Shown: in pieces, positions 53,116-62,699 of the stretch | Layout of the letters: each line of letters opens with the position of its first letter | Numbering within the stretch: the first letter of the stretch is position 1 | Origin: Capilliphycus salinus | Lineage (GTDB): Bacteria > Cyanobacteriota > Cyanobacteriia > Cyanobacteriales > Microcoleaceae | NCBI RefSeq assembly: GCF_047276495.1 | Contig: NZ_CP178543.1 | Location: 2,418,001 to 2,482,000, forward strand | DNA length: 64,000 bases | Direction of reading: 5' to 3' | Made by a program: the position numbers and the translations under genes | Notes under the pieces: model-generated | The model's database searches: none | Told to the model about the DNA's origin: nothing | What the model saw: the letters and a program-made list of their open reading frames with translations, nothing else

Positions 53116-53829
53116 CTATGATTCCCGATTTTGAACTGTTGTTAATTGGGTTCTAAAGGCTTGATGTTCTGCTGAGGCTAATCCTGCTTGTAAGGTGGTC
53201 AGCACTTGAGGCATTTCTCCGGCTAAAAGTGCCGCAAGGTCTAACCAGAGTCCGGGGAATATTTGACTGCGAATGATTCCATTTTCTGGCATCAACGAGA
53301 GATAATCTCCCCCTTCTAATTTAAACCAGTCCAACTGGCGATCGCCAACTTGCCAAACGATATATTCTTTTACACCATTGCGACGATAAGCCCGTTTTTT
53401 ATCCCTTAAATCAATGGTTGCTGTACTTGCAGAAATTTCGGCTACAAGTTCCGGTGCGCCCTCAATATAACCATCCTCACTCAAGTGAGATTGTCCCCCA
53501 TATTGGCGATCAATTAACAACACGATATCGGGTTGCGGTTCGTTATCTAAATCGAGTCGCACGGTCGGATTATCGCCCAAACGAAGACCAGGAGTTGCTA
53601 TTTTATATGTTCCTAACCAAATCATTAAATTAGCATGAGGTTCGGCGTGAGGTTCAAAGCGTAAAGGTGAAGCCATGTAAACAATTCCTTCGATGAGTTC
53701 AGCTTTTTTCAGGTGAGGCATAGCGTTATAACGTCGTTCAAACTCTGGGCGGGTTAGAGAATCTCCATTTTCTAGGGGAGGAATGAAATTATTTTTTTTA
53801 TTGGTCTGGGAAATTGCTCTCATCTTCAT
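53116..53829 (-). CDS. Uma2 (DUF820) family putative nuclease
   Basis: 237 residues. KKAELIEGIVYMASPLRFEP, LDLDNEPQPDIVLLIDRQYG, GAPELVAEISASTATIDLRD, KKRAYRRNGVKEYIVWQVGD are typical of Uma2. It has a C-terminal extension (about 195-237) with Ala/Gln-rich helices. Independent of the other Uma2 gene at 49.5 kb, with which it shares only the fold. Confidence 0.9.
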   Translation of the reverse strand: MKMRAISQTNKKNNFIPPLENGDSLTRPEFERRYNAMPHLKKAELIEGIVYMASPLRFEPHAEPHANLMIWLGTYKIATPGLRLGDNPTVRLDLDNEPQPDIVLLIDRQYGGQSHLSEDGYIEGAPELVAEISASTATIDLRDKKRAYRRNGVKEYIVWQVGDRQLDWFKLEGGDYLSLMPENGIIRSQIFPGLWLDLAALLAGEMPQVLTTLQAGLASAEHQAFRTQLTTVQNRES

Positions 53830-53923
53830 AATTTGTAATCAGTAATTAGTAATCGGTTGAACAGATTGAACTCTACTTTCATCTATTATAGAGTAAAATC
53901 TCTACCTTGAAAACCCTTAAAAA

Positions 53924-55186
53924 ATGATCAGAAAGCGACGAAAAAGACTCGATTGGTTAACCCTGATTTGTTTGAGTTTATGTTTGAGTGTGGCGGTGAC
54001 ATGGACTCGTTTTTATCCGGCTGAAATCTCTCAAACTACGGTGACGGCTAGCGAAGAAATTAGGGGAGTTTGGATTACCAATGTTAACAGTGGGGTGTTG
54101 TTTGTTCCCGGTGGAACTCAACGAGCGCTCGATCAACTTTCCCAGTTAAATTTTAATACAGTTTATCCGGTTTTTTGGAACCGAGGAACAACCTTTTATC
54201 GCAGTGCGATCGCCCGACGGGTGACGGGACGTTTTCAAGATATCCTGTTGAATTTCGTACATTTAGGGGAAGATGTTTTCTCGGATATAATCAGCCAAGC
54301 ACATCAACGAGATTTAAGAGTAATTCCTTGGTTTGAATATGGGTTGATGGCGCCGATCAATTCTCAATTGGTTAAACGTCATCCCGAATGGGTGACTTTA
54401 CCGCAAAGCTTTAGATTTTCAGCCACTCCCTCTCTAAAGGAATTAGAAAATGCTTTGCTTCCCAATTATCCACCGAGTAATAAAAATGCGGGATGGTTTG
54501 GAATTAAAAATGTGTGGTTAAATCCTTTGCATCCTCAAGTTCAGAGATTTATTGAAGATTTAATTATAGAAGTTGTGATCAAATATGATGTCGATGGCAT
54601 ACAATTTGATGATAATTTTGGAATGCCGATAGAATTGGGTTATGATTGGTATACCCGCAAAGTTTATAAAGAAGAACATGGCGGTAAACTTCCCCCAAAT
54701 AATCCCGCCGATCCCGAATGGATGCGGTGGAGGGCGAATAAAATTACAGCCTTTATGAAAACCCTGCACGATCGCATTAAAGCGGTGAAACCCGACTGTC
54801 TGATTTCTTTGGCACCCAACCCCCGAGAATTTGCTTATAATGAATCTCTACAAGACTGGCAAACTTGGGTAAAACAGGGTTTAATTGAGGAGTTAATCTT
54901 GCAAGTTTATCGGGATAGCCCGCAAGCGTTTTTGAGCGAATTAGAAGACCCGGCTATTCGAGAAATTCGGGGTAAAATTCCGGTGGGAATTGGGATTTTA
55001 AGCGGAACAATGGCACACGCCGTTGATATCGAACAAATTCAACAACAAGTTCAAGTGGTTCGCGATCGCCAATTTCAAGGAGTATCGTTTTTCTACTGGG
55101 AAACACTGTGGAGTTATTTTACTCCAGATGCACCCCGAGAACGTCGGAGAGTATTTGAAACGCTATTTTCGCCTTCCCCCTCCTAA
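53924..55186 (+). CDS. GHL10 (DUF187) family glycoside hydrolase-like protein
   Basis: 420 residues. N-terminal signal-anchor (residues 11-28, LTLICLSLCLSVAVTW). The rest matches the GHL10/DUF187 family: EIRGVWITNVNSGVLFVPGG, NTVYPVFWNRGTTFYRS, PWFEYGLMAP, WLNPLHPQVQRFIEDLI, VDGIQFDDNFGMP, CLISLAPNPREFAYN and GVSFFYWETLW. The fold is a TIM barrel with Asp and Glu in the expected active strand ends. Cyanobacterial members are exported and are thought to act on cell wall or sheath polysaccharide (inference). Confidence 0.88.
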   Translation: MIRKRRKRLDWLTLICLSLCLSVAVTWTRFYPAEISQTTVTASEEIRGVWITNVNSGVLFVPGGTQRALDQLSQLNFNTVYPVFWNRGTTFYRSAIARRVTGRFQDILLNFVHLGEDVFSDIISQAHQRDLRVIPWFEYGLMAPINSQLVKRHPEWVTLPQSFRFSATPSLKELENALLPNYPPSNKNAGWFGIKNVWLNPLHPQVQRFIEDLIIEVVIKYDVDGIQFDDNFGMPIELGYDWYTRKVYKEEHGGKLPPNNPADPEWMRWRANKITAFMKTLHDRIKAVKPDCLISLAPNPREFAYNESLQDWQTWVKQGLIEELILQVYRDSPQAFLSELEDPAIREIRGKIPVGIGILSGTMAHAVDIEQIQQQVQVVRDRQFQGVSFFYWETLWSYFTPDAPRERRRVFETLFSPSPS

Positions 55187-55240
55187 CGTTCTACCGTTGT
55201 TTTATTATGATTGATTCCCCTTCAAAAACTGCTATTTCAA

Positions 55241-56560
55241 TCAAGAATTAGATTGATTTAAGCGTTGTTGCCATTCCGCATCTATTTTATCGGCTTGTTC
55301 GAGTTCTTGTTCAACCAAATCCGATTCTGTGGTGTAGGCTAAATTGTTTTGAGTCACCACAGTTTCCGCAGCAAATTGACGAGCATAATTCAATTTTTGC
55401 TGTAGAGAATCTTTGGCTTGATTCAACATTCCCACCCGTTCTTGTCGGTGTTGGTTGCGAACTTCAATCCGACGATTCCGCCATTTTATCCAAAGATAAC
55501 GCAGGAAAGGAACGGTTAAAAACCCAATTCCATAAACCAACAATAGGGGAAAAATAACATCTACAAATCCAACCAATCCACCCAATGCTTGAACAAGACT
55601 CCGTTGTTGTAACAAATTCCCCAAAATAATCGCCCCAAAAATATTGACGACTCCCAAACCGGCGGCTAACATAATTTGACCGGAAGTTGCCTCACTAAAT
55701 TTCCAGAATTGTTCTTTTAAATAACTGGCAATGGGTTGAGGACGAAACTGAGTTGCAGTGGTTTGTAAATCGGGAAAATGGTAAACGATTTGACCTTCGG
55801 GGCTAACTTTTGGATAACCGTTAAACCGAGTCAAAACGGGCAACATATAATCTTCATACTCTCGTTGTTGGGGGCTAATTTCATCGAGATAGGGCGCAAC
55901 TTGTTCGGCAATAATCGCCCCCTGATTGTTGCGAATTAAAGTGGCAATAGTTTTCCAGCGTCGTTCTTCTAAATTCGCGTTAGGATTGCCATCTCCAAAC
56001 AGAAAAGAAAAGACCGCTTCTAAAAAATTGTACTGATTGTTTTGGCTGTTGGCAGAACGTTGACGTCGGCGATAATAATAATCATCATCCCAATAGAAAA
56101 ACCAAAACAAATCCGGGCCGAACCAGAAGTGGGGAACAAAGATAAAACCTCCGCCCCCCATATCATTACCGCCGCCGGAATCATCGCCATCTCGACTGGA
56201 ATTAACCGCAATTACAATCAGGGTAATGCTAAGAAAAATTAGCACAATAGAAGCAATCAGCAAAATTCCAAAGGAAATGCGGATCAGATAAAATAACACC
56301 CGCCAAACTTTTTCCCACCATTCTTGTAATTTTAATCGCCAAAATTTATTGCGGAGAATGGTACGAAAATCTTTGGGAAATTGAAACGCAATTTCACCGG
56401 ACTCGGCGACTTGAAGATGTCCACCTGCATCCGAAGCAAGTGCGAGAAGTTGCTGTTGAGCGAGATTGAGATCAATTCCGGCTTGGGCCGCTACGTCCCC
56501 AGTGGTGACGCGATAGCCCAACTGCTCAACCGCTTTCATTATTGAAGGGTTTGGTATCAT
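55241..56560 (-). CDS. Membrane protein conserved in cyanobacteria and plastids
   Basis: 439 residues. N-terminal winged-helix-like module (AVEQLGYRVTTGDVAAQAG, LLALASDAGGHLQVAESGE, FQFPKDF) then a membrane helix (about 91-114), a Gly/Asp-rich and aromatic stretch (FWFGPDLFWFFYWDDDYYYR), a second module (LEAVFSFLFGDGNPN, FNGYPKVSPEGQIVYHFPD) and two more helices (about 297-320 and 330-352), ending in a coiled coil. It resembles the plant protein annotated as iron-sulfur cluster biosynthesis family (At5g03900 group), but the biochemical role of that group is not established. Function unknown. Confidence 0.8.
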   Translation of the reverse strand: MIPNPSIMKAVEQLGYRVTTGDVAAQAGIDLNLAQQQLLALASDAGGHLQVAESGEIAFQFPKDFRTILRNKFWRLKLQEWWEKVWRVLFYLIRISFGILLIASIVLIFLSITLIVIAVNSSRDGDDSGGGNDMGGGGFIFVPHFWFGPDLFWFFYWDDDYYYRRRQRSANSQNNQYNFLEAVFSFLFGDGNPNANLEERRWKTIATLIRNNQGAIIAEQVAPYLDEISPQQREYEDYMLPVLTRFNGYPKVSPEGQIVYHFPDLQTTATQFRPQPIASYLKEQFWKFSEATSGQIMLAAGLGVVNIFGAIILGNLLQQRSLVQALGGLVGFVDVIFPLLLVYGIGFLTVPFLRYLWIKWRNRRIEVRNQHRQERVGMLNQAKDSLQQKLNYARQFAAETVVTQNNLAYTTESDLVEQELEQADKIDAEWQQRLNQSNS

Positions 56561-56797
56561 AGCGCGTTTCTTTCGCCTGCAAGCTATCTATAAATCTACT
56601 TCTAGTATAAATTTTTCAGCAAGGCTCAGAAAGAGTGAAGGACGAGGTAACATAGAGAACAGGCTGTTTTAACGGCTCAAGTACAAACTCAAGGGTAATT
56701 GAGGGCAAATTTAGGATAAATTAACCAATGGGTTCAATTTGTACTGAGTTCACCCTCGCCTGCTCGCTCAACTCTCAAGCACTGGAGATTTAACCAA

Positions 56798-57319
56798 ATG
56801 CCGAGATCCCAACGTAACGACAACTTTATCGATAAAACTTTTACGGTGATGGCGGATATTATCCTTAAAATTCTGCCAACTAACCAAAAATCTAAAGAAG
56901 CTTTCGCCTATTATCGTGATGGAATGTCCGCCCAAGGTGACGGCGAATATGCAGAGGCTTTGGATAACTATTATGAAGCCTTAAAACTCGAAGATGACCC
57001 GAATGATCGCAGTTACATCCTTTATAATATTGCCTTAATTCATACCAGTAATGGCGAACATGATAAGGCGTTAGACTATTATCATCAGGCGCTCGATCTT
57101 AATCCGAGAATGCCGCAAACTTTGAATAATATTGCGGTGATTTATCATTATCGGGCAGAAAGATTAAAAGAGGCGGGAGATGAGGATCAAGCCGAAGAAT
57201 ATTATCGTCAAGCTGCCGAACATTGGATACAAGCGATTCGTCTGGCTCCCAATAATTATATTGAGGCTCAAAACTGGTTGAAAACTACGGGAAGATCGAA
57301 TCTTGATGTGTACTTCTAA
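56798..57319 (+). CDS. ycf3: Photosystem I assembly protein Ycf3
   Basis: 173 residues, usual length. Three TPR motifs are visible (YYRDGMSAQGDGEYAEALDN, SYILYNIALIHTSNGEHDKA, QTLNNIAVIYHYRAERLKEA). MPRSQRNDNFIDKTFTVMAD and the C-terminal NYIEAQNWLKTTGRSNLDVY are Ycf3 signatures. It chaperones PsaA/PsaB assembly at the thylakoid membrane. Stands alone; gatC follows 105 bp further on the same strand. Confidence 0.95.
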   Translation: MPRSQRNDNFIDKTFTVMADIILKILPTNQKSKEAFAYYRDGMSAQGDGEYAEALDNYYEALKLEDDPNDRSYILYNIALIHTSNGEHDKALDYYHQALDLNPRMPQTLNNIAVIYHYRAERLKEAGDEDQAEEYYRQAAEHWIQAIRLAPNNYIEAQNWLKTTGRSNLDVYF

Positions 57320-57423
57320 GTTGGATTTTTTGAGGTCAGTGACTTTTAATTCTGTACAATTTTTGCAGTCAGCACTGACTATTTTCGCTTTGATTACTGA
57401 CTATTTTCTATCTGTATTTAACA

Positions 57424-57714
57424 ATGATTGATCGCGAACAAGTCCGCAAAGTAGCTCATTTAGCTCGGTTGCAAATCACGCCCGAGGAAGAAGAAAAGTT
57501 TACCTCGGAGTTGGGCGGAATTTTAGAATATTTTGAACAGCTTAAAGAACTCGATACCGAAAATATTCAGCCAACAACTCGGGCGATTGATGTGAGTAAT
57601 ATTAGCCGAGCCGATGCGTTAAAACCCTATGAAAATCGAGATTCTCTGTTAGGAAGTGCGCCGGAGTCTGATGGGGATTATTTTAAAGTTCCCAAGATTT
57701 TAAAAGAAGAATAA
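57424..57714 (+). CDS. gatC: Asp-tRNA(Asn)/Glu-tRNA(Gln) amidotransferase subunit C
   Basis: 96 residues, full length. MIDREQVRKVAHLARLQITP, FTSELGGILEYFEQLKELDT, PTTRAIDVSNISRADALKPY and the C-terminal FKVPKIL identify GatC. It holds GatA and GatB together in the amidotransferase that makes Gln-tRNA(Gln). gatA and gatB are not in this window, which is normal for cyanobacteria. Confidence 0.95.
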   Translation: MIDREQVRKVAHLARLQITPEEEEKFTSELGGILEYFEQLKELDTENIQPTTRAIDVSNISRADALKPYENRDSLLGSAPESDGDYFKVPKILKEE

Positions 57715-57739
57715 AGTTGAGGCGGGTTCGGTTCAGTTA

Positions 57740-58030
57740 TCAGTTTGACAGCGAACAGCGCGAAGTGCGGTCTTAGGGTTTCCCCAAGTGGAGCGCGAAC
57801 TCGCGACTTGGCGGTTTCCGTCGAGAGCGAAGTTCGTAAGAGAGCAACTTCGCAAGAGAGTGAGCGGTGTTTTCTGGGGTCAGTTATCAGTTAGATTTAA
57901 ACTTCTGCACTTCTGAATTTATACTGTTCGCTGTTCATACCATTTCTTTCTAATCATACAACTTTTTCTGTTCGCGTAGCGTGCCGTCAGGCATCCCCCC
58001 CAGGGGATTGGGGGTTGGGGGGATCAATTA
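57740..58030. repeat. REP-like palindromic region
   Basis: The gap between gatC and the methyltransferase contains nested inverted repeats: GCGAAGTT and AACTTCGC (about 57829-57854), GCGAACTCGCG, then TGTTCGCGTAGCGTGCCG (about 57970) and a CCCCCCCAGGGGATTGGGG stem (about 57994-58020). Related GCGAAGCGAGCGCG sequence occurs at 7107. No coding potential. Confidence 0.65.
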
Positions 58031-58108
58031 GATCCAGCTTCATAAAGAATTGGTATCACAAGCATCTACTTTCTGACTTGTCAATTGCTCTTTTTTTAGG
58101 ATAATTGT

Positions 58109-58879
58109 ATGAGTTCTGCATTGGATTATGAAAAGATAGCCCATCTGTATGATTCTTACTTACGTTTTACAGATGATTTGCCTTTTTTTATTCAAGAATG
58201 CCAGAAAACAAAAGGTTCTGTACTAGAATTAATGTGCGGAACTGGGCGAATTTCTATTCCTCTTTTAGAAGCAGGTGTTCATTTAACCTGTGTGGATGCT
58301 TCCCCCGCAATGTTGGCGATTTTTCGTCAAAAACTAACCGAAAAAAGGCTGAACGCTTCGGTTATACAAGCCGGTGTTACGGCGTTAAAATTCTCCTCAC
58401 AGTTTGATTTAATCCTGTTACCGTTTCAGAGTTTTCACGAACTCAAATCAAAAACTGAACAACGACAATTTATTGATAAAATTGCAGAATTACTAAATCC
58501 TAACGGACGGTTTATCTGCACTTTACATAATCCAGAAGTTCGGCTAAAATCGATAGGTAAAACCGCCACAAATTACGGCCAATTTCCGCGAGTTGATGGG
58601 GCGGGTTTTGTTAGTTTATCCGTTGAGTTGAACGCTCAACCGGAAACGGGGATGGTGAGCGGATATCAAACCATTTACGAACTCGATGAAGCCCAGAATA
58701 AAGTCGCCGAACATAAACTTCCGGTTCAATTTTCACTCATCGAACTTGATGCTTTTCAAGAACTTTTAAAGTTAACAGGTTTTGGAATAGAGGAGGTTTT
58801 TGGAAATTATGATTATTCTCCCTTTATTCGGGAAACCAGTCCCTATATGATTGTTTCCAGTTGCAAGTTAAATGATTAA
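58109..58879 (+). CDS. Class I SAM-dependent methyltransferase
   Basis: 256 residues. SAM motifs in order: motif I VLELMCGTGRISIPL, post-I acidic residue in LTCVDASPAML, motif II DLILLPFQSFHEL, motif III LNPNGRFICTLHNPE. Family is the broad methyltransferase type 11/25 group; substrate cannot be told. It ends only 8 bp from the convergent modBC gene, so read-through from one would be antisense to the other. Confidence 0.88.
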   Translation: MSSALDYEKIAHLYDSYLRFTDDLPFFIQECQKTKGSVLELMCGTGRISIPLLEAGVHLTCVDASPAMLAIFRQKLTEKRLNASVIQAGVTALKFSSQFDLILLPFQSFHELKSKTEQRQFIDKIAELLNPNGRFICTLHNPEVRLKSIGKTATNYGQFPRVDGAGFVSLSVELNAQPETGMVSGYQTIYELDEAQNKVAEHKLPVQFSLIELDAFQELLKLTGFGIEEVFGNYDYSPFIRETSPYMIVSSCKLND

Positions 58880-58887
58880 AAGGAAAA

Positions 58888-60792
58888 TCAACTCTGAATT
58901 TCCATCATTTTACTATTGTTTTCTTGAGTTTCAAGAGAATAAAATTGTTGAGTTGTTGGACGAAGTAAAATTAACCGTTCCGGCGCCAGATGAACAAACC
59001 AGGGAAACGGACGCTCTTTTAATTTTGCCCATTTTTCCTTAAAAACTTCCGCCTGTAAATGATAATCTGTGGGGCTATTTGGGGGTTGATGTAGTTTCAA
59101 ATAAAGCGTCATTCGGTGTTGAGTTTCGCTCGTCATCGCCAACCAACAGGGGAAAGTATTGGGATGATTTTTATCTTCTGGAAAGCTAAATTGATGGGCG
59201 CGAAAGCCGATATGAGAAAGGGTTTCTGGAATAGGTTCAACGGTTTGTAAAATACATCCCCAGTCTAAAGCCTCAATTTGAGATTGACTTTGAGGTTTAT
59301 TCGCAGCAATAGCAGGAGAGAAGTTTTTACATCCGGTTAATTCTGCAACTCGTACAACAGAAGGATGTTCAAAGATGTCTTGTTTGTTTCCTTCGGCGAT
59401 AATTTTACCCCCATCAATAACTAACAAATTTTCACAAACGCGATAGGCTTCTTCTAAGTTGTGCGTGACAAATAATGTAACCCCTTCGTGTTCATCTATC
59501 GTGGAAGTCAGAAGTTTTTCGAGTTGATCGCGCAGATGAGTATCCAAAGCAGAAAGGGGTTCATCAAGTAATAACGCTTCCGGTTCACTCGCTAACGCCC
59601 TCGCTAACGCCACCCGTTGCTGTTGACCTCCCGAAAGTTCGCGAGGATAGCGATCGCCCATACCCCCCAACTGAACCGAAACAAGCTGTTGTTCAACTCG
59701 TTGTTTAATCATTCGAGATGATAACCCTTTGGGTAAACCAAACGCAATATTTTCAGCAATAGTTAAATGGGGAAATAGAGCATAATTTTGGAATAAATAG
59801 CCGATATTTCGCTCACAACTCGGTAAATTAATTTTGCGTTCGGAGTCATAAAGTACCCGTCCGTTGAGGATAATTTGACCGCGATCCGGTGTTTCTAAAC
59901 CCGCAATACACCGCAAAATAAAGCTTTTTCCCGCACCCGAACCGCCCAACAATCCTAACGGTTTTTCGTCGGTACTAAACGACACATCTAAAACAAAATT
60001 TTGCAGTTTCTTTTGGATATTAACAATTAATTGCGGTTGGGAAGTTTCGTTAGAACTTGGCAAGGAATTCGAGCGAGAATTTAAAGAACGATGCTTTAAT
60101 TGTTTTCCTTTTACTTTCCTTCCCGAACTCGCTTCTTCCGACCAATTGACAGCAGTAATAATTCCCAAAGAAATCAATAAAATCACAATAACCCAGGCAA
60201 AAGCCTCATCCATTCTGCCGCCTTCTGCCGCAAAAAAGATAGCAACGGGGATGGTTTGAGTGCGTCCGGGAATACTTCCTGCTAACATTAAAGTTGCCCC
60301 AAATTCACCCAAAGAACGGGCAAAAGCCAGCATTGTTCCTGAGAATAATCCCGGTTTAGCCAAAGGAAGCATAACCCGTAAAAAAATCGTCAATTCAGAA
60401 GCGCCTAAGGTTCTCGCACAAGCTAATAGACTGCTATCAATTTGTTTGAATGCACCCAAAGCCGTTTTATACATCAACGGAAAGGCGACAACGGTTGCAG
60501 CAATAACGGTTGCATACCAGGTAAAAATTACCGAAAAATTAACCGTTGCTAGCAGTTTTCCTAATGGGCCGTATCTGCCAAATAAAACTAATAGGAGAAA
60601 ACCGACAACGGTAGGCGGTAATACAAGAGGAGCGGTTAAAATGCCATCAATTAAACCTTTGCCTTTGCCGTGATAACCGAACATTAAACGGGCGGCAAGT
60701 GTGCCTAAAAAGAAAGTAATAATTGTGGCAATAATTGCGGCTCGAAAGGAAATCCAAGCGGGAGAAAGATCGGAAAAAACTTCTTCAAACAT
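58888..60792 (-). CDS. modBC: Molybdate ABC transporter, permease-ATPase fusion (ModB-ModC)
   Basis: 634 residues. ModB (1-220) has about five membrane helices and the EAA-type loop ARSLGEFGATLML. A linker of about 30 residues rich in Ser/Asn leads to ModC (about 255-500): Walker A GGSGAGKS (K289), Q-loop LFQNYALFPHLT, signature LSGGQQQRVALARAL (387-401), Walker B EALLLDEPLSALD. A C-terminal MOP-type region (about 505-634) resembles ModC regulatory domains, with weak similarity. This fusion is typical of many cyanobacteria. It is the last gene of the unit modA-modA-modBC, 61 bp after the second modA. Confidence 0.93.
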   Translation of the reverse strand: MFEEVFSDLSPAWISFRAAIIATIITFFLGTLAARLMFGYHGKGKGLIDGILTAPLVLPPTVVGFLLLVLFGRYGPLGKLLATVNFSVIFTWYATVIAATVVAFPLMYKTALGAFKQIDSSLLACARTLGASELTIFLRVMLPLAKPGLFSGTMLAFARSLGEFGATLMLAGSIPGRTQTIPVAIFFAAEGGRMDEAFAWVIVILLISLGIITAVNWSEEASSGRKVKGKQLKHRSLNSRSNSLPSSNETSQPQLIVNIQKKLQNFVLDVSFSTDEKPLGLLGGSGAGKSFILRCIAGLETPDRGQIILNGRVLYDSERKINLPSCERNIGYLFQNYALFPHLTIAENIAFGLPKGLSSRMIKQRVEQQLVSVQLGGMGDRYPRELSGGQQQRVALARALASEPEALLLDEPLSALDTHLRDQLEKLLTSTIDEHEGVTLFVTHNLEEAYRVCENLLVIDGGKIIAEGNKQDIFEHPSVVRVAELTGCKNFSPAIAANKPQSQSQIEALDWGCILQTVEPIPETLSHIGFRAHQFSFPEDKNHPNTFPCWLAMTSETQHRMTLYLKLHQPPNSPTDYHLQAEVFKEKWAKLKERPFPWFVHLAPERLILLRPTTQQFYSLETQENNSKMMEIQS

Positions 60793-60853
60793 TAATCTAG
60801 TGATAGGGTTTTCAAACTTATTAAAATCTTACTTTTAGACTTGACCACCTCAA

Positions 60854-61672
60854 CTAATTTGCCAATCCAAAACCGTAGCGTTCAAATACAGATTTGGCAG
60901 TGTTACTGGATAAAAAGCTAATAAATCCTTTGGCTGCTTCTGGGTTTTTGCTATCTTTAATAACAGCAACCGGATAGATAATGGGAGAGTGAGAACCGGC
61001 GGGCGCTGTGGCGACAATAGACACTTGATCGGAGATTTTGGCATCGGTTGTATAAACCATTCCCGCATCAACATTTCCCCCTTCAACGTAGGTTAAAACT
61101 TGACGAACATCTTTCGCAAAAACCAATTTTTGCTGAAGTTTATCGTACATATTCATAGACGTTAGAACTTCTTTAGCATATCTTCCCGCCGGAACACTTT
61201 CCGGTTCACCAATGGCAACTTTACCGACTTGACCATTCGTTAAGTCTTGAAAAGTTTTGACGCTTGAATTTCCCCTTTTCGGAACGACTAAAACAATCCC
61301 GTTATTCAATAAATCTTTGCGAGTTCCTGATAGTAACAAGCCTTTTTGTTCTAATTCGTTCATTTGTCGGGGAGCGGCAGAAATAAACACATCAACGGGT
61401 GCGCCTTGTTCTATTTGTTGTTGCAAAGAACCGGAAGAAGCAAAATTATAAGTTAATTTAACACTGGAATTCTGTTGTTGATAAACGGGTTGAATTGCTT
61501 TCATTACGTCGGTTAAACTGGCAGCAGCCGAGACAATCATTTCAGTTTGGGCGGCTTGGGCAACCGGAGAAAATCCCCAGTTAATTTGATTAAAAACGGG
61601 GGGAATCAGGGTTAAAATTAAAGCAAAGAAAAAACAGACAATCCCGCCTATTTTTTGGTTTAACTTAAACAT
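60854..61672 (-). CDS. modA: Molybdate-binding protein ModA, secreted form
   Basis: 272 residues. Sec-type signal peptide (residues 1-41, VCFFFALILTLIPPVFNQIN, cleaved near VAQA), no lipobox Cys, so free in the periplasm. ModA core: VSAAASLTDVMKAI, SGSLQQQIEQGAPVDVFISA, LVVPKRGNSSVKT, GEPESVPAGRYAKEVLTSMN, KDVRQVLTYVEGGNVDAGMV and SHSPIIYPVAVI. Closely related to the modA just upstream (about two thirds identity by eye). The second gene of the operon. Confidence 0.93.
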   Translation of the reverse strand: MFKLNQKIGGIVCFFFALILTLIPPVFNQINWGFSPVAQAAQTEMIVSAAASLTDVMKAIQPVYQQQNSSVKLTYNFASSGSLQQQIEQGAPVDVFISAAPRQMNELEQKGLLLSGTRKDLLNNGIVLVVPKRGNSSVKTFQDLTNGQVGKVAIGEPESVPAGRYAKEVLTSMNMYDKLQQKLVFAKDVRQVLTYVEGGNVDAGMVYTTDAKISDQVSIVATAPAGSHSPIIYPVAVIKDSKNPEAAKGFISFLSSNTAKSVFERYGFGLAN

Positions 61673-61724
61673 TTATTTGTTCCTCTCTTAATTCTTTTAA
61701 AATTCATCCAGTTTTCAAGAAAAT

Positions 61725-62552
61725 CTATTTTTCAAGAATCCCAAATCCGTATTGTTCAAACACGGCTTTGGCTTGTTCGCCGGAAAGAAATTGAATAAAA
61801 TCTTTTGAAACTTCCGGGTTTTTACTGCTTTGAATCACTGCAACTGGATAAATAATCGGAGAATGAGACTCTGCGGGTGCAGTTGCCACGATTTCCACTT
61901 GGTCAGAGATTTTGGCGTCGGAACTGTAAACAATTCCCGCATCAACATTCCCGCTTTCAACGTAAGTTAAAACTTGACGGACATCTTTGGCATAAACTTC
62001 TTTGGGTTGTAGGGTTTCGAGAAGATTTAGGGATGTTAATACTTCTTGAGCGTATTTTCCGGCCGGAACACTTTCGGGTTCACCGACTGCTATTTTTTCG
62101 ACTTGCTCTGTGGTTAAATCCTCAAAAGTTTTAACGGTATTTTCGCCTTTGGGAACGATTAAAACCATATCATTTTTAAGTAAATCTTGGCGTGTTCCCG
62201 ATAACAAAAGTTGTTTTTCTTCTAAGGCGTTCATCTGTTTGGGAGCGGCAGAAATAAACACATCAACGGGTGCGCCTTGTTCGATTTGTTGTTGCAAAGA
62301 ACCCGAAGAAGCAAGATTATAAGTTAGTTTAACTTGGGGGTTTTCTTGTTCGTAAATGGGTTGAATGGCGTTCATCGCATCGGTGAGACTGGCGGCGGCT
62401 GAAACGGTTAATTCGGTTTGTTGGGTTGAACTGACGGGGGAAGCGGTTTGTTGAGGTTCTGTGGTTTCGGGAGTGGTTTGGCTACAACCAACCGCTAACA
62501 GTAGCGACAGGACAAAGCCACAGGCTAGGTTAAGGATGCGACGACGGTTCAT
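61725..62552 (-). CDS. modA: Molybdate-binding protein ModA, lipoprotein form
   Basis: 275 residues. Lipoprotein signal with LLLAVGC (Cys23), followed by a Thr/Pro/Glu linker, so membrane-anchored. Same binding core as its neighbour: VSAAASLTDAMNAI, SGSLQQQIEQGAPVDVFISA, GEPESVPAGKYAQEVLTSLN, KDVRQVLTYVESGNVDAGIV, SHSPIIYPVAVI. First gene of the mod unit; 52 bp gap to the second modA. A near-perfect hairpin and repeats lie upstream. Confidence 0.93.
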   Translation of the reverse strand: MNRRRILNLACGFVLSLLLAVGCSQTTPETTEPQQTASPVSSTQQTELTVSAAASLTDAMNAIQPIYEQENPQVKLTYNLASSGSLQQQIEQGAPVDVFISAAPKQMNALEEKQLLLSGTRQDLLKNDMVLIVPKGENTVKTFEDLTTEQVEKIAVGEPESVPAGKYAQEVLTSLNLLETLQPKEVYAKDVRQVLTYVESGNVDAGIVYSSDAKISDQVEIVATAPAESHSPIIYPVAVIQSSKNPEVSKDFIQFLSGEQAKAVFEQYGFGILEK

Positions 62553-62646
62553 CAGGTTGCTAGTTTTTTTGACACTTGTACAAAATACTTGACATCCTAA
62601 CTGAAAAAATTTGGCAATTTTGTATTTTATGATACATAAACTTGAT

Positions 62647-62681
62647 GAAAAACCCGGTTTCTCTGAGAAACCGGGTTTTTA
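62647..62681. terminator. Hairpin terminator (conserved family)
   Basis: AAACCCGGTTTCT and AGAAACCGGGTTT with a short CTG-type loop, A5 on the left and T5 on the right. It lies upstream of the mod operon; it could end transcription from the minus-strand gene at 63055. Confidence 0.7.
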
Positions 62682-62699
62682 GGGGTTTGCAGTTCCCTA

